64,000 bases of DNA, taken from CALOFP01 sp942492635 (GTDB lineage Bacteria > UBP6 > UBA1177 > CALOFP01). Shown one piece after another: positions 6,919 through 16,190 of the stretch. A program made the position numbers and the translations under genes. Each line of letters begins with the position of its first letter. Position 1 is the first letter of the stretch. Below the pieces are notes generated by a model that was not told the origin of the DNA, ran no database searches, and worked only from the letters and a program-made list of their open reading frames with translations. The stretch lies in contig CALOFP010000003.1 of NCBI GenBank assembly GCA_942492635.1, positions 372,001-436,000 of the forward strand, in the 5' to 3' direction.

Positions 6919-9513
6919 CTATATTCTTCCGTAGAAGGCGTCGAGGTAGAGTGCCTTGATCTCGCTGATGAGCGGGTAGCGCGGGTTGGCGCCTGTACAC
7001 TGGTCGTCGAATGCCAGCTCGCTCATTTCGTCAAGCTTCTCAAGGAAATCCTTCTCGTTTACGCCTGCTTCCTGGATGGATGCCGGAATATCAAGCTTAC
7101 CTTTGAGCTCTTCAATTGCTTCGATAAGTTTTGTAACCTTCTCTTCCTGTGTCTTTCCACCGAGTTTGAGAAGATCCGCTATCCTTGCGTAGCGAATTCC
7201 AGCCTTCGGAATTCTGTACTGCGGGAATGCTGTCTGCTTTCTCGGGTTCTCAGCAGCGTTGTACTTGATAACCTGAGAGATGAGAAGTGCGTTGGCGATT
7301 CCGTGGGGAAGGTGGAACATACTTCCGAGCTTGTGTGCCATTGAGTGGCATACTCCGAGGAAGGCGTTGGCGAATGCCATACCTGCCATGGTTGCTGCGT
7401 AGTGTACCTTTTCCTTGGCCTTAACTGCTGTCGCTCCGCCTTCGTATGATTCCGGAAGGTACTTGAAGATGAGTCTGATAGCTTCAAGTGAAATTCCGTT
7501 TGTGTACTCTGTTGCGAGAACACTTACGAGAGCCTCGATAGCGTGTGTAAGAGCGTCGATTCCGCCTGCTGCCGTAAGTCCCTTAGGCATGCTGAGTACG
7601 AGCTCAGGATCAACTATCGCCATGTTCGGTGTGAGGGCGTAGTCGGCGAGGGGGTACTTGAATCCTGTCTTCTCGTCGGTAACAACGGAGAACGGTGTAA
7701 CCTCGGATCCGGTTCCGGATGTTGTCGGAATGGTTACGAGCATTGCCTTCTCTCCCATTGTCGGGAATTCGTAGATTCTCTTTCTGATGTCCATGAAGCG
7801 AAGTGCAAGGTCTGTGAACTTAACTTCAGGATGTTCGTAGAGTACCCACATGATCTTTGCAGCATCCATTGGGGATCCACCACCGAGTGCTATGATTACA
7901 TCGGGGTTGAAGTTCTTCATCATCTCCGCACCTCTTTTTGCCGTGGCAAGTGTCGGATCCGGCTCAACTTCGTGGAATATCTCGAAATCTATTCCCATAT
8001 CCTCGAGGATTGTTGTGATCTTATCTGTGTATCCGAGGTTGTAGAGAGGACGGTCGGTTACGATGAATGCTCTCTTTTTGTCCTTAAGGTCTGTAAGGGC
8101 GACCGGAAGTGCACCGCTTTTGAAATAAACTTTTGGTGGAACTCGGAACCAGAGCATGTTTTCCCTCCTTTCTGCAACCGTTTTGATGTTGAGCAGGTGT
8201 TTTACACCGACATTTTCACTTACGGAGTTTCCTCCCCAGCTACCACAGCCGAGTGTGAGGCTGGCTTCGAGCTTGAAGTTGTAGATATCTCCGATAGCTC
8301 CCTGGCTGGAAGGCATGTTGAGAAGAACTCTTCCTGTTTTCATGCGGTTGCCGAAGAGTGCCATACGATCTTTGTTGGCATCGTCTGTGTAGAGAACTGA
8401 TGTGTGACCGATTCCGCCCAGTTCAACAAGTGCAGCAGCCTTGTCGACAGCGTTCTCGAAGTTATCTGCCTTGTACATTGCGAGTGTTGGGCTGAGTTTC
8501 TCGTGAGCGAAAGGCTCGGAGTGATCGATCTTTTCAACCTCTGCAATAAGTACCTTTGTATCTTCAGGAACATTTACGCCGGCAAGTTCGGCAATCTTAG
8601 CTGCAGGCTGTCCGACGATATCTGCGTTGAGTCTTCCGCCTGGAAGGATTGTGTTTCCGACTTTTTCCTTTTCTTTCTTTGTAAGGAAGTATGCGCCTCT
8701 CTTGGAGAATTCCTTTTTAACCTTCTCGTATACTGCGTCAACTACAACAACCGACTGCTCTGAAGCGCAGATAACACCGTTGTCGAATGTCTTGGACATG
8801 AGAACGCTGCATACAGCCATTGTTGTATCTGCTGTCTCGTCGATAACGGCAGGAGTGTTTCCTGCACCAACTCCGATAGCCGGTTTTCCGGAGGAGTAGG
8901 CAGCCTTAACCATTCCCGGTCCGCCTGTCGCGAGGATGATTCCTGTCTCGGAGTGCTGCATGAGGCACTGTGAAAGCTCAACTGAAGGCTCGTCGATCCA
9001 TCCGATGATGTGATCCGGAGCTCCTGCCTCTACTGCAGCCTGAAGAACGATCTTTGCAGCCTCGATTGTGCTCCTCTTCGCCCTTGGGTGCGGTGAGAAG
9101 ATGATTGCATTTCTTGTCTTAAGAGCGATGAGAGCCTTGAATATTGTTGTGGATGTCGGGTTTGTCGTAGGAACTACACCGGCGATGATGCCGATGGGCT
9201 CTGCAACCTTCCTGATTCCGTATGTGGAGTCCTCGTGGATCACTCCGCATGTCTTCTCGAATTTGTATTCGTTATAGATATATTCGGAAGAGAAGTGGTT
9301 CTTTATAACCTTATCTTCCACAACGCCCATTCCTGTCTCTTCGTGTGCAAGTTTTGCAAGTGTGACACGGTTGTCGTTTGCGGCAAGAGCTGCCTTTCTG
9401 AAAATGCGATCAACCTGTTCCTGATCGTAGGTTGCGTATTCATTCTGTGCTTTTTTTACAACTTGGATAAGCTGCTCAAGTTCTTCAACAGTAGTGACTT
9501 TTTTCACTTCCAT
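6919..9513 (-). CDS. adhE: Bifunctional acetaldehyde-CoA / alcohol dehydrogenase
   Basis: An 864-residue AdhE, full length for the family. The N-terminal aldehyde dehydrogenase half has the catalytic Cys in NGVICASEQS (about residue 247) and GVGAGNTPA. The C-terminal iron-dependent alcohol dehydrogenase half has GGGSPMDAAK, GGIDALTHAIEA and the metal-binding HSMAHKLGSMFHLPHG. It reduces acetyl-CoA through acetaldehyde to ethanol and re-oxidises two NADH, a main redox valve in fermentation. The start ATG follows GGAGG closely. The gene is divergent from the hydrogenase pair, and the space between carries a Rex/CRP-like palindrome. A terminator lies about 110 bp past the stop codon. Confidence 0.97.
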   Translation of the reverse strand: MEVKKVTTVEELEQLIQVVKKAQNEYATYDQEQVDRIFRKAALAANDNRVTLAKLAHEETGMGVVEDKVIKNHFSSEYIYNEYKFEKTCGVIHEDSTYGIRKVAEPIGIIAGVVPTTNPTSTTIFKALIALKTRNAIIFSPHPRAKRSTIEAAKIVLQAAVEAGAPDHIIGWIDEPSVELSQCLMQHSETGIILATGGPGMVKAAYSSGKPAIGVGAGNTPAVIDETADTTMAVCSVLMSKTFDNGVICASEQSVVVVDAVYEKVKKEFSKRGAYFLTKKEKEKVGNTILPGGRLNADIVGQPAAKIAELAGVNVPEDTKVLIAEVEKIDHSEPFAHEKLSPTLAMYKADNFENAVDKAAALVELGGIGHTSVLYTDDANKDRMALFGNRMKTGRVLLNMPSSQGAIGDIYNFKLEASLTLGCGSWGGNSVSENVGVKHLLNIKTVAERRENMLWFRVPPKVYFKSGALPVALTDLKDKKRAFIVTDRPLYNLGYTDKITTILEDMGIDFEIFHEVEPDPTLATAKRGAEMMKNFNPDVIIALGGGSPMDAAKIMWVLYEHPEVKFTDLALRFMDIRKRIYEFPTMGEKAMLVTIPTTSGTGSEVTPFSVVTDEKTGFKYPLADYALTPNMAIVDPELVLSMPKGLTAAGGIDALTHAIEALVSVLATEYTNGISLEAIRLIFKYLPESYEGGATAVKAKEKVHYAATMAGMAFANAFLGVCHSMAHKLGSMFHLPHGIANALLISQVIKYNAAENPRKQTAFPQYRIPKAGIRYARIADLLKLGGKTQEEKVTKLIEAIEELKGKLDIPASIQEAGVNEKDFLEKLDEMSELAFDDQCTGANPRYPLISEIKALYLDAFYGRI

Positions 9514-9836
9514 CCTTTCCTCCGTTTCTGCAACTAAGTGTTATTGCAGGGTTATTAGATGATAAAAAAGTAATTTCATATTTTTTCTGTGAATGAATGA
9601 ACAAATGGATTGTCAACCCCAGCCTGAGCTGTGATTGAAATCACTGCTGGGACCCTTATAACGCTTTCCGAAATCTTTTGCAAGAGTTTTTTAAAAAATT
9701 TTTCTCTTTTTTTCCAAAGGCGATTTTTTTTCAAAAAAAGGTTGAAGAAAAGCTTCGAACGAGTAAGCTTCTGTGCGATTTCCGGTTCTGTTTTCTGGGG
9801 ACCAGATTGAAAGTTTGAAAAACGGGAGGATCCACG
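9514..9836. other. Divergent promoter region adhE / hydrogenase
   Basis: A 323-bp AT-rich region between divergent genes. It contains a palindrome at 9629-9646 and, on the minus strand, TTGACA (plus positions 9611-9616) as a possible adhE -35 box. No convincing -10 box could be assigned. Confidence 0.6.
9629..9646. promoter_or_regulatory. Rex-like or CRP/FNR-like operator
   Basis: The core GTGATTGAAATCAC (9631-9644) is a perfect inverted repeat apart from its centre. Extended, it reads CTGTGA-N6-TCACTG, close to the Rex consensus TTGTGA-N6-TCACAA and to the CRP consensus TGTGA-N6-TCACA. Rex senses NADH/NAD+ and adhE is a typical target, so Rex is favoured by context. Sequence alone cannot separate the two. 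Confidence 0.5.
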
Positions 9837-10085
9837 ATGAAAAAAATAAAGGTTCGGGTCTGTCTCGGTACCACCTGCTACCTTATGGGGGGTTCCGAAT
9901 TTACACTTCTTGATGAATACCTGCCTGCCGATGTCATGGAAAAGGTTGAGATTGAGGGAGCTACCTGCCTTGGCGCATGCTCCTATCCGAAAATGGGCCG
10001 TCCGCCATTCGTTGAAGTTAACGGTCGGATCATTGCGGAGGCAACTATCCAGAAACTTGTTGACATTGTAAAGGAAGAGGTGTGA
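9837..10085 (+). CDS. NuoE-like [2Fe-2S] thioredoxin-fold protein
   Basis: An 82-residue protein with four Cys in the thioredoxin-like ferredoxin pattern: Cys9 and Cys14 in VCLGTTC, Cys44 and Cys48 in GATCLGAC. These bind [2Fe-2S] in NuoE/HoxE/HndA subunits. It is only half the length of a full NuoE and keeps just the cluster domain. GGGAGG precedes the ATG. The hydrogenase gene starts 3 bp after its stop, so the two are co-translated and it is probably an electron-transfer partner of the hydrogenase. Confidence 0.88.
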   Translation: MKKIKVRVCLGTTCYLMGGSEFTLLDEYLPADVMEKVEIEGATCLGACSYPKMGRPPFVEVNGRIIAEATIQKLVDIVKEEV

Positions 10086-10088
10086 AGA

Positions 10089-11501
10089 ATGGTCTACCTG
10101 AACAACGCTGCACTAATCAAAAGGAAGCTGCTTACAAGGGTTGCTGAACTTACCCTTAAAGGCGAACTAGAAGAAAAAATTAACAAAATACCCTACGAAA
10201 TCGCACCTAAAACCGACGAGCCCCGTCGCTGTTGCATATATAAGGATCGCGCGGTTTCAAAGTACAAGACGATGGCGATTCTCGGAATCGGTGTGGAGGA
10301 GGAGACGGAGGAGTTTACCGCACTTTCGACATACGCACAGATGGCTCTGGAACGTGAAAAACTTTCAGAATCCCACCTTACCGTAGTTGATCTTGCCTGC
10401 AGTTCATGTCTCAAGAAAAACTACACCGTGACAAATCTCTGCCAGGGTTGTGTTGCAAGAGCATGCATCATGAACTGTCCGAGAAAGGCGATATCAATGA
10501 AGGATGGAAAGGCCGTTATCGATCCCGCGCTCTGTGTGAACTGCGGAATCTGTCAGAAGGCCTGCCCGTTCCACGCAATTACCTACATGCCTGTTCCCTG
10601 TGAGGAGGCGTGTCCTGTGGGTGCCATCAAAAAGGATGAGAGGGGAATTGAAACTATCGACGAGACTAAATGTATTCATTGCGGAAAATGCATGACTGCA
10701 TGTCCCTTCGGTGCAATCATGGAGCGCTCCCAGGTTGTCGATGTTGCAAAGAAAATCAGAGGCGCCAAAAAGGTCTCTGCCCTTGTTGCACCTGCCGTAG
10801 CCGGTCAGTTCCAGGCTCCGTTTGCAAACATAAGAAGCGCCCTGTTGAAGCTCGGATTCGACAGTGTTTACGAGGTTTCCGAGGGAGCCGATATTACAAT
10901 CGAGCACGAAGGAAATGAGCTGAAAGAGATGATTGAAAAGGGTGAGTTCATGACATCGTCATGCTGCCCGGCATATGTCTCTGCAGTCAAAAAACATGTT
11001 CCCGATCTGCTTGCGCATGTTTCCGAAACCGGTTCTCCGATGCACTATATCGGTGAAATTGCGAGAAAGGAGAGTGAAGTTACTGTTTTTATCGGTCCCT
11101 GTACAGCAAAACGCTACGAAGCTTCCGAGGATGAGTTCATAGATCACGTCCTTACTTCGGAGGAGCTTGCAGCACTCTTTGTGGGTGCCGGAATTAACGT
11201 TTCCAAAGAGGAACCTGTAACTTCCGACAGGTCCGTAACATGTGCCGCAAGATCCTTTCCCGTCAGCGGAGGTGTTACCGAAGCTGTAAAAGAGTTCCTC
11301 GGCGAGGATGTTTCTACGCTCCTTATCGACGGTGTGGAGAAGAAGAGTCTTAACCTTCTCAGGGCAATGGCCAAAAACGGATCCAAGGCCAGCTTCATCG
11401 AGGTGATGGCATGCGAAGGAGGTTGTGTAAACGGCCCCGGAAACATAAGCAAGCCTAAGGTTGCGATGAAACTCATAGAAGACTACAAGAAAAACGGCTG
11501 A
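10089..11501 (+). CDS. [FeFe] hydrogenase, group B-like, with ferredoxin domains
   Basis: A 470-residue catalytic subunit. H-cluster motifs are TSSCCPAY (289-296), GPCTAKRYE (336-344) and VMACEGGCVNGPG (439-451). The L3 motif ending in NGPG and the GPC form of L2 are as in group B, not the classical group A. N-terminal Cys groups include 104/107, 118/121/126/130, 149/152/155/159, 171/175 and 195/198/201/205, enough for three or four [4Fe-4S] clusters. It evolves or oxidises H2 with ferredoxin-type carriers. No HydE, HydF or HydG maturase is in the window. A strong terminator follows. Confidence 0.93.
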   Translation: MVYLNNAALIKRKLLTRVAELTLKGELEEKINKIPYEIAPKTDEPRRCCIYKDRAVSKYKTMAILGIGVEEETEEFTALSTYAQMALEREKLSESHLTVVDLACSSCLKKNYTVTNLCQGCVARACIMNCPRKAISMKDGKAVIDPALCVNCGICQKACPFHAITYMPVPCEEACPVGAIKKDERGIETIDETKCIHCGKCMTACPFGAIMERSQVVDVAKKIRGAKKVSALVAPAVAGQFQAPFANIRSALLKLGFDSVYEVSEGADITIEHEGNELKEMIEKGEFMTSSCCPAYVSAVKKHVPDLLAHVSETGSPMHYIGEIARKESEVTVFIGPCTAKRYEASEDEFIDHVLTSEELAALFVGAGINVSKEEPVTSDRSVTCAARSFPVSGGVTEAVKEFLGEDVSTLLIDGVEKKSLNLLRAMAKNGSKASFIEVMACEGGCVNGPGNISKPKVAMKLIEDYKKNG

Positions 11502-11525
11502 CAGGGTCTACTCTCGATATTCTTT

Positions 11526-11562
11526 AAGGGCGGGTTCTCTGAAACCCGCCCTTCTTTTTTTT
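11526..11562 (+). terminator. Rho-independent terminator of the hydrogenase operon
   Basis: AAGGGCGGGTT and AACCCGCCCTT form an 11-bp stem with a short loop, followed by CTTTTTTTT. It begins 25 bp after the hydrogenase stop codon. Confidence 0.92.
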
Positions 11563-11852
11563 AAGCAAAATAATTCAAAAGGATATGACTTCGACTCATG
11601 TGATCAGAAAATTTTATGCATGGGCATGAGAAGTTGAAGAGTGTCTCAGGAAAGATATTTGACCATGGACATGAAGAAGTGGAATGATCATTCCGCTCAA
11701 TATGATCGGCAGCTTCCTTCCGTTGAAGGGACTTGTCGGACAAAGCTGAAAAGTCTTTCTTCATCTCCTTTATGAGCTTTTCTATTTGTCATTTTGGGAT
11801 AAAAAAGATCATGTAAGGAATGTACCCGGAAAAAAACTCTAAAAAAGATTCC
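11563..11852. other. Intergenic region between convergent units
   Basis: Mostly occupied by a diverged copy of family B (11655-11780). No gene recognised. Confidence 0.6.
11655..11780. repeat. Dispersed repeat family B, diverged copy
   Basis: It starts ATTTGACCATGGACATGAAG and ends AAAGTCTTTCTTCATCTCC, matching the ends of the copies at 5108 and 54357. The interior has diverged. Confidence 0.6.
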
Positions 11853-12578
11853 TCACCGCCTTTTCTTTGAATCAAGAGTTTCCCATCGGTTATCGGCAAC
11901 CTGCACGACAGGAAGTATCGCCTTTGCTCCCCAGAGCCTCGGGCGAAGCCAACCCTTGTTGTCGACGATGTCCTCTCTGAGAGGCATTTTTGCATTCCTG
12001 TCCACAGATAGGACTGAAATACCGTTTTCGTTGAGTTTCTTGACGCTTACGCGGCGCGGAAAATCCCTCAGTCGTTTTTTCCCACCGATCTCGACAAACC
12101 TGCCGCACTGCCCGAGATAGGTCAGCCCTACCGCTGCAGCCGCTCCGATAACTCCGTGGTTTTCTCCACTGACACTTGCGATGTGGGCGAATTGGCAAGC
12201 CTTTATCGCTTCGTCGACAGTGACTTTTGTGTCTACGCAACGTTTTGCAAAGTTAACGATGCTGTTTATGGAAGGGTTGTCTTCGGCAGCAACGCATAGT
12301 CCTGGATCGCTTCCTGTTGATGCGAGATCCTTGAGGTGAGATGTAGCGCGTTCGATGAGACTGTCTACAATGTGGGATCCGGCTGCCTCAACAATGAAAC
12401 ACAGTGCGCTGTTGTGTGAAGTGTAGTTGATATCGTCATCTTTCAACAGCTGCTGCCGCACAATCCCGATAAGTGTACATTCGGGCGGAAGTTTCGATTC
12501 GAAATCTCTTGCCACCCTGCTTGTGCTATGTCCCCCTTCGATTGAATCGGTGTCATCGATGCCCAGATAGATTCTCAT
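11853..12578 (-). CDS. TiaS-like nucleotide-binding domain protein
   Basis: A 241-residue protein opening with GIDDTDSIEGGHST (residues 6-19), the signature of the catalytic N-terminal domain of TiaS, the archaeal enzyme that adds agmatine to tRNA-Ile2 position 34. Other shared features are SHNSALCF (about 54-61) and the SGENHGVIGAAAAVGL stretch (about 154-169). The C-terminal zinc ribbon and OB-fold of archaeal TiaS (about 420 residues) are absent, so tRNA binding by the same route is unlikely. Short bacterial homologues have no assigned function that I know. Weak ribosome site (GGGGGGCGAC). It stands alone. Confidence 0.65.
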   Translation of the reverse strand: MRIYLGIDDTDSIEGGHSTSRVARDFESKLPPECTLIGIVRQQLLKDDDINYTSHNSALCFIVEAAGSHIVDSLIERATSHLKDLASTGSDPGLCVAAEDNPSINSIVNFAKRCVDTKVTVDEAIKACQFAHIASVSGENHGVIGAAAAVGLTYLGQCGRFVEIGGKKRLRDFPRRVSVKKLNENGISVLSVDRNAKMPLREDIVDNKGWLRPRLWGAKAILPVVQVADNRWETLDSKKRR

Positions 12579-12859
12579 GTCGCCCCCCGTAAAAAGATTA
12601 AGTAAAGTTGTTTTGTATACAAATCAATCTTAATAAGAGGCTTTGTCCGTGTCAACAAAATGAGCCTGAATTTTATCGTCAAAGTTGTGAAATTTTGGCG
12701 GCTGAAATGTTTTCACATTGGAATTGCAGGCTTTTAAGCCTTGGGGTATGTGGAATCAACGAAAAGTTGTCAAGTTTAAAAAGATTTGGCTGATGTATTG
12801 ATAATGATTGATAAACACCTGTTCGGAATCAATAAAGAAAACAAAAAGAGGTGTAATGA

Positions 12860-13735
12860 TTACGTTTTGGCTTTCGACTCCCGGACTCTTTTTGAGAAGA
12901 AGAGAGCTGTAGCGACCAAAATGATCCCAATGCCTCCTGCGATGCTGTATATGTCTGGAACCTCTCCCCAGATAAGAAAACCGACAAGAGCGGCAAAGAG
13001 AATTGAGGTATAGTTGTAGATGCTGATCTCGGAAGCGGGAGCGTAACGGTAGGCCAGTGTTAGTCCGAACTGTCCGAAACTGGCCGCCACTCCGATCAGG
13101 AGAAGAAAAAGAAACTGAATCCCCGTCGGCATCACAAAATCCATCAGCATGAGGGGAAATGTACCGATTACTGAGGCGAAGGAAAAGAAAAAGACGATCG
13201 TTTCGGGTCGTTCTCTATTTTTCAGGAATCTTATGAGCGTATAGGCTCCTCCGGCGCATATTGCCGAGCAGAAACCGGCAAGGGCGGGAAGAATCGAAAG
13301 ATCAAACCTCGGTTTAATTATCAGAAGGGATGAGAGAAAAACAATAATTAAAGCCGGAATCTGTGCCTTACCGAGACGCTCCTTAAGAAAAAGAGCGGCA
13401 AAAAGGGTTACGAAAAAGGGCGAAAGCTTGTTGAGCATGGCCGAATCAGCAAGATTCATGTTGTTTATTGCAATAAAGTAACAGACAACTCCGCACAGTC
13501 CCAGAAGCGAGCGCGAAAGAAGATGAGGAAGGTTTTCCCTTTTTCCGAAAACCGGTCCGCCGCCACTTTTCCCCCTGATGAGGGCAAATGCCACCAGCAT
13601 GCTTATGAGGTTTCTGAAAAACACCTTTTCAAATACCGGTATCTCGCCGGAAAGTTTTACAAAAGCTCCCATAAGGGCGAAACTCAGGCCGGAAAGGAGC
13701 ATAAAGGCTACAGCCTTTTTTCTGTTGTCTTCCAT
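12860..13735 (-). CDS. EamA/DMT-family transporter
   Basis: A 291-residue membrane protein with about ten hydrophobic segments in two EamA repeats, starting AFMLLSGLSFALMGAFVKL. The hairpin after helix 3 (NNMNLADSAMLNKLSPFFV) is typical of the S-adenosylmethionine/drug-metabolite exporters of the DMT superfamily. The C-terminus is basic. It lies in the inner membrane and probably exports a small metabolite. No neighbour suggests the substrate. Confidence 0.88.
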   Translation of the reverse strand: MEDNRKKAVAFMLLSGLSFALMGAFVKLSGEIPVFEKVFFRNLISMLVAFALIRGKSGGGPVFGKRENLPHLLSRSLLGLCGVVCYFIAINNMNLADSAMLNKLSPFFVTLFAALFLKERLGKAQIPALIIVFLSSLLIIKPRFDLSILPALAGFCSAICAGGAYTLIRFLKNRERPETIVFFFSFASVIGTFPLMLMDFVMPTGIQFLFLLLIGVAASFGQFGLTLAYRYAPASEISIYNYTSILFAALVGFLIWGEVPDIYSIAGGIGIILVATALFFSKRVRESKAKT

Positions 13736-13884
13736 AAATTCTCCAGAACGTTATTTCGGCCCCATGTTAAGCTTTTTTAACTATTTGTCCAGTCCGCTTT
13801 GAGGCCGGGCTTAACTTTAAATACTTTTGATACCCTGAGTCGAGCAGAGAAGATAGATGCAAATGGAATTCGATCCGGATCGGA

Positions 13885-14625
13885 CTATTTGAGATATTTC
13901 TTGATGATCTTTTGGTACTCAGGCGAAGACTTTACCTGGTCGAGGGCTTTCTGAAAATCTTTTACCACCTTATCCGGTGTTTTTGGGTTGAAGGCAAAAT
14001 AGAGCTCCGCCCGCTTAAGAACGTGAACCACGCTGTAGTCGCTGAATTTCTCCTTGTTCATCACCCAACGGGCAACGTTCTCCTCATAGGCGAGGAGATC
14101 TATTCTCTTTCCCGCAAGCTTCTTTACATTGCTCTTAAGAGTTGGAACCGTCTGAATTTTGGAGGAGGGGACTCCCGCAACTTTTAACAGCTGTTCTCCA
14201 ACATCATCCTTTACAGCACCGATACGATATTTTTTGAGATCGGCCGGGCCGGATATCTTGATGCCCGAACTTTTACGGGCAAAAACGGAGACAGTCGTCG
14301 GGATAATTGGACCGACCCATTTGAAAAGTTTCTCTCGTTCAGCTGTTCTCGTCGTGGAAAAGAGCATGTGAGAAGGGTTTTCGAGAACGGTACGGTACCC
14401 TCTCGCCCACGGAACAAGAGAAATCTGACCTTTTGTCATCTTCGACTTCATCTGCTTTAAAACAAGGTCCAGAATGTCGACGGAAATTCCCTTGAGAGTT
14501 GCACCCTCCTTGAAGTTGTAGGGGGGGTAACTTTCGGTAAATATTTTTACCTTTCCCATATCCGCAACAAGAAAAAGGGGAACAAAAATGATGGTGAAAA
14601 GAAAAAGTACTGCTGATTTTCGCAT
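13885..14625 (-). CDS. Periplasmic solute-binding protein, family 3
   Basis: A 246-residue exported protein. Residues 1-20 form a signal peptide (basic MRK, then a hydrophobic run, then VAD). The mature part has the SBP_bac_3 opening KIFTESYPPYNFKE and GISVDILDLVLKQM, then a C-terminal lobe with KYRIGAVKDDVGEQLL. Such proteins bind amino acids or related solutes. No permease or ATPase gene is adjacent, so the partner is elsewhere or the protein works alone. Of two adjacent ATGs I chose 14625 because GGAGG is then 5 nt away. An upstream extension of about 75 codons is open but has no ribosome site. Confidence 0.8.
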   Translation of the reverse strand: MRKSAVLFLFTIIFVPLFLVADMGKVKIFTESYPPYNFKEGATLKGISVDILDLVLKQMKSKMTKGQISLVPWARGYRTVLENPSHMLFSTTRTAEREKLFKWVGPIIPTTVSVFARKSSGIKISGPADLKKYRIGAVKDDVGEQLLKVAGVPSSKIQTVPTLKSNVKKLAGKRIDLLAYEENVARWVMNKEKFSDYSVVHVLKRAELYFAFNPKTPDKVVKDFQKALDQVKSSPEYQKIIKKYLK

Positions 14626-14952
14626 CATTGCCTCCGTTGTTTGGTTGAAATACCATTTTATTCCACTGAGTGTGTTCAAGTAAATCGTTTGCTTAAATTT
14701 ATTATGATGGAAAGAAGATTTTGAAAGATGTCGATAGTAGATGGTAGCGACGGAGAAGTTGACGGTTCCTTTTATTTGGGGAAAGTGAAAAAAGCTTATT
14801 GTTACGAATAGATGCCCTTGAGTGCAGCGTGAAAGCCTGATAGCTGGCAATATGGGGTAGTATCTTGAAATTCTCTGGTTTCTTTCTTTGAATCAGAGTT
14901 CCGCAAGGGAGATCTGTAGAATCTATTGATGACTCACATTGAAGATTCTCTT
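14626..14952. other. Intergenic region
   Basis: About 330 bp between two genes on the minus strand. Nothing recognisable beyond general AT-richness. Confidence 0.5.
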
Positions 14953-16062
14953 TCACCTATCGAAAAGTTCTTTCCGAAATTGTGACGGAGTTGTGCCAGT
15001 CTCTCTTTTGAAAACTCCGTTGAATGTGGCTTTTGAGTTGAATCCCGCACTGAAGGCGATTTCCATAATGTTTTTCTCAAGGTTTTTGTCTTCTGCTATC
15101 AGTTTTTTTACCTCCCTTACTCTAAACTTATTGACAAATTTATAAAAATTCATACCGACTTCAGTATTTAAAAGTTGTGTTAAAATAGGCGGTTCCACGT
15201 TGATGGAGCTTGCAAGGGAGCTCAATGTCAGCTTCGGATCCAGGTAGGGTTTCTGCTTTTCCATAAGATCAAACAGTTCCTTTTTCAAAAAACTGCTCTG
15301 ATTCCGATTCAAGGATCTCTTTTCATACTTTTTTGCATGCTCTTTCCTCATATTCGAGACACTTTTAAAAATTCCAGGCTGGTTCAGAGTTGCGTAGGCG
15401 ATTATGAAGATAAGGATGGCCTTGGCAAAATAGAATGTGTCGAACTGGGGAAGGGGCAGAAAAAAGAATCCGAAAAAAATCGCACAATCGGAAAAAAGTG
15501 TGGCGAACCAGAAAACAATATTTAGAAAAAGTAGCGAGTAGAGCCATTTGAGATCGATTTTTTCAATGTTTGAAAAGTATTTTCGTATGTTATCCTCATA
15601 CCTTTTCAGGTGGGTCAATGTGAAAATTCCATAAATGAGTCCGTGCAGATCTTGGGAAACGTCAGGGAACAGGTGGAATATCATAGGAATATCAGGATGA
15701 AATTCGTTTCCTGTAAAAAGTTTTGAAAAGACAGGGAGAAAGGAAAGAGTAAAGGGCACTGTATGAATAAGGTCTTTCTTATCGATTTTTTCGATTCTCA
15801 AAGTGAGGGCGGAAAGATAAAAATAGAGCAGGGGACCGAAAAGAAACATGAGCGGAAATGAGACAGTGTATAGAACCGTAAACCTGTTTCCCGTATCATT
15901 AATCATTATAAAGGAAATAAAAAGATCTATTGAAGTATTGAGGGTCAGAACTGCGAGAATTCTATTCGCAAGGAAGTTCTTCTTTTTTAACCATAGTGCG
16001 AGAAAAACAAGACAACCCTGAATAGCACCTATGAAATATGTGTAAGTTACAAGCGTTTTCAT
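14953..16062 (-). CDS. Membrane-anchored AraC-family regulator
   Basis: A 369-residue protein in two halves. The N-terminal ~230 residues contain about seven hydrophobic segments (for example TYFIGAIQGCLVFLALWL near the start). The C-terminal ~100 residues form the AraC/XylS double helix-turn-helix, with SLASSINVEPPILTQLLN and IAFSAGFNSKATFNGVFKRE, ending in GTTPSQFRKE. Such proteins probably sense a signal through the membrane part. ATG 16062 was chosen over the adjacent TTG; the ribosome site is weak. It is divergent from the lipoprotein gene at 16191, a possible target. Confidence 0.87.
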   Translation of the reverse strand: MKTLVTYTYFIGAIQGCLVFLALWLKKKNFLANRILAVLTLNTSIDLFISFIMINDTGNRFTVLYTVSFPLMFLFGPLLYFYLSALTLRIEKIDKKDLIHTVPFTLSFLPVFSKLFTGNEFHPDIPMIFHLFPDVSQDLHGLIYGIFTLTHLKRYEDNIRKYFSNIEKIDLKWLYSLLFLNIVFWFATLFSDCAIFFGFFFLPLPQFDTFYFAKAILIFIIAYATLNQPGIFKSVSNMRKEHAKKYEKRSLNRNQSSFLKKELFDLMEKQKPYLDPKLTLSSLASSINVEPPILTQLLNTEVGMNFYKFVNKFRVREVKKLIAEDKNLEKNIMEIAFSAGFNSKATFNGVFKRETGTTPSQFRKELFDR

Positions 16063-16190
16063 CAAATCCAGTCTAATCGGACCCGTCTTTTTGTCAAAAA
16101 AAGGTCTTAACTACGTCGCAAAGACGATTTAAACTATCGATACAGTTAAAATCTACCTCCCTGAAGTTAAAAATGTACGGAGGAACTATT

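Noticed and set aside
7543..8400. 285-codon open frame on the plus strand inside adhE
   Set aside because: Antisense to AdhE with Cys-rich, motif-free translation and no ribosome site.
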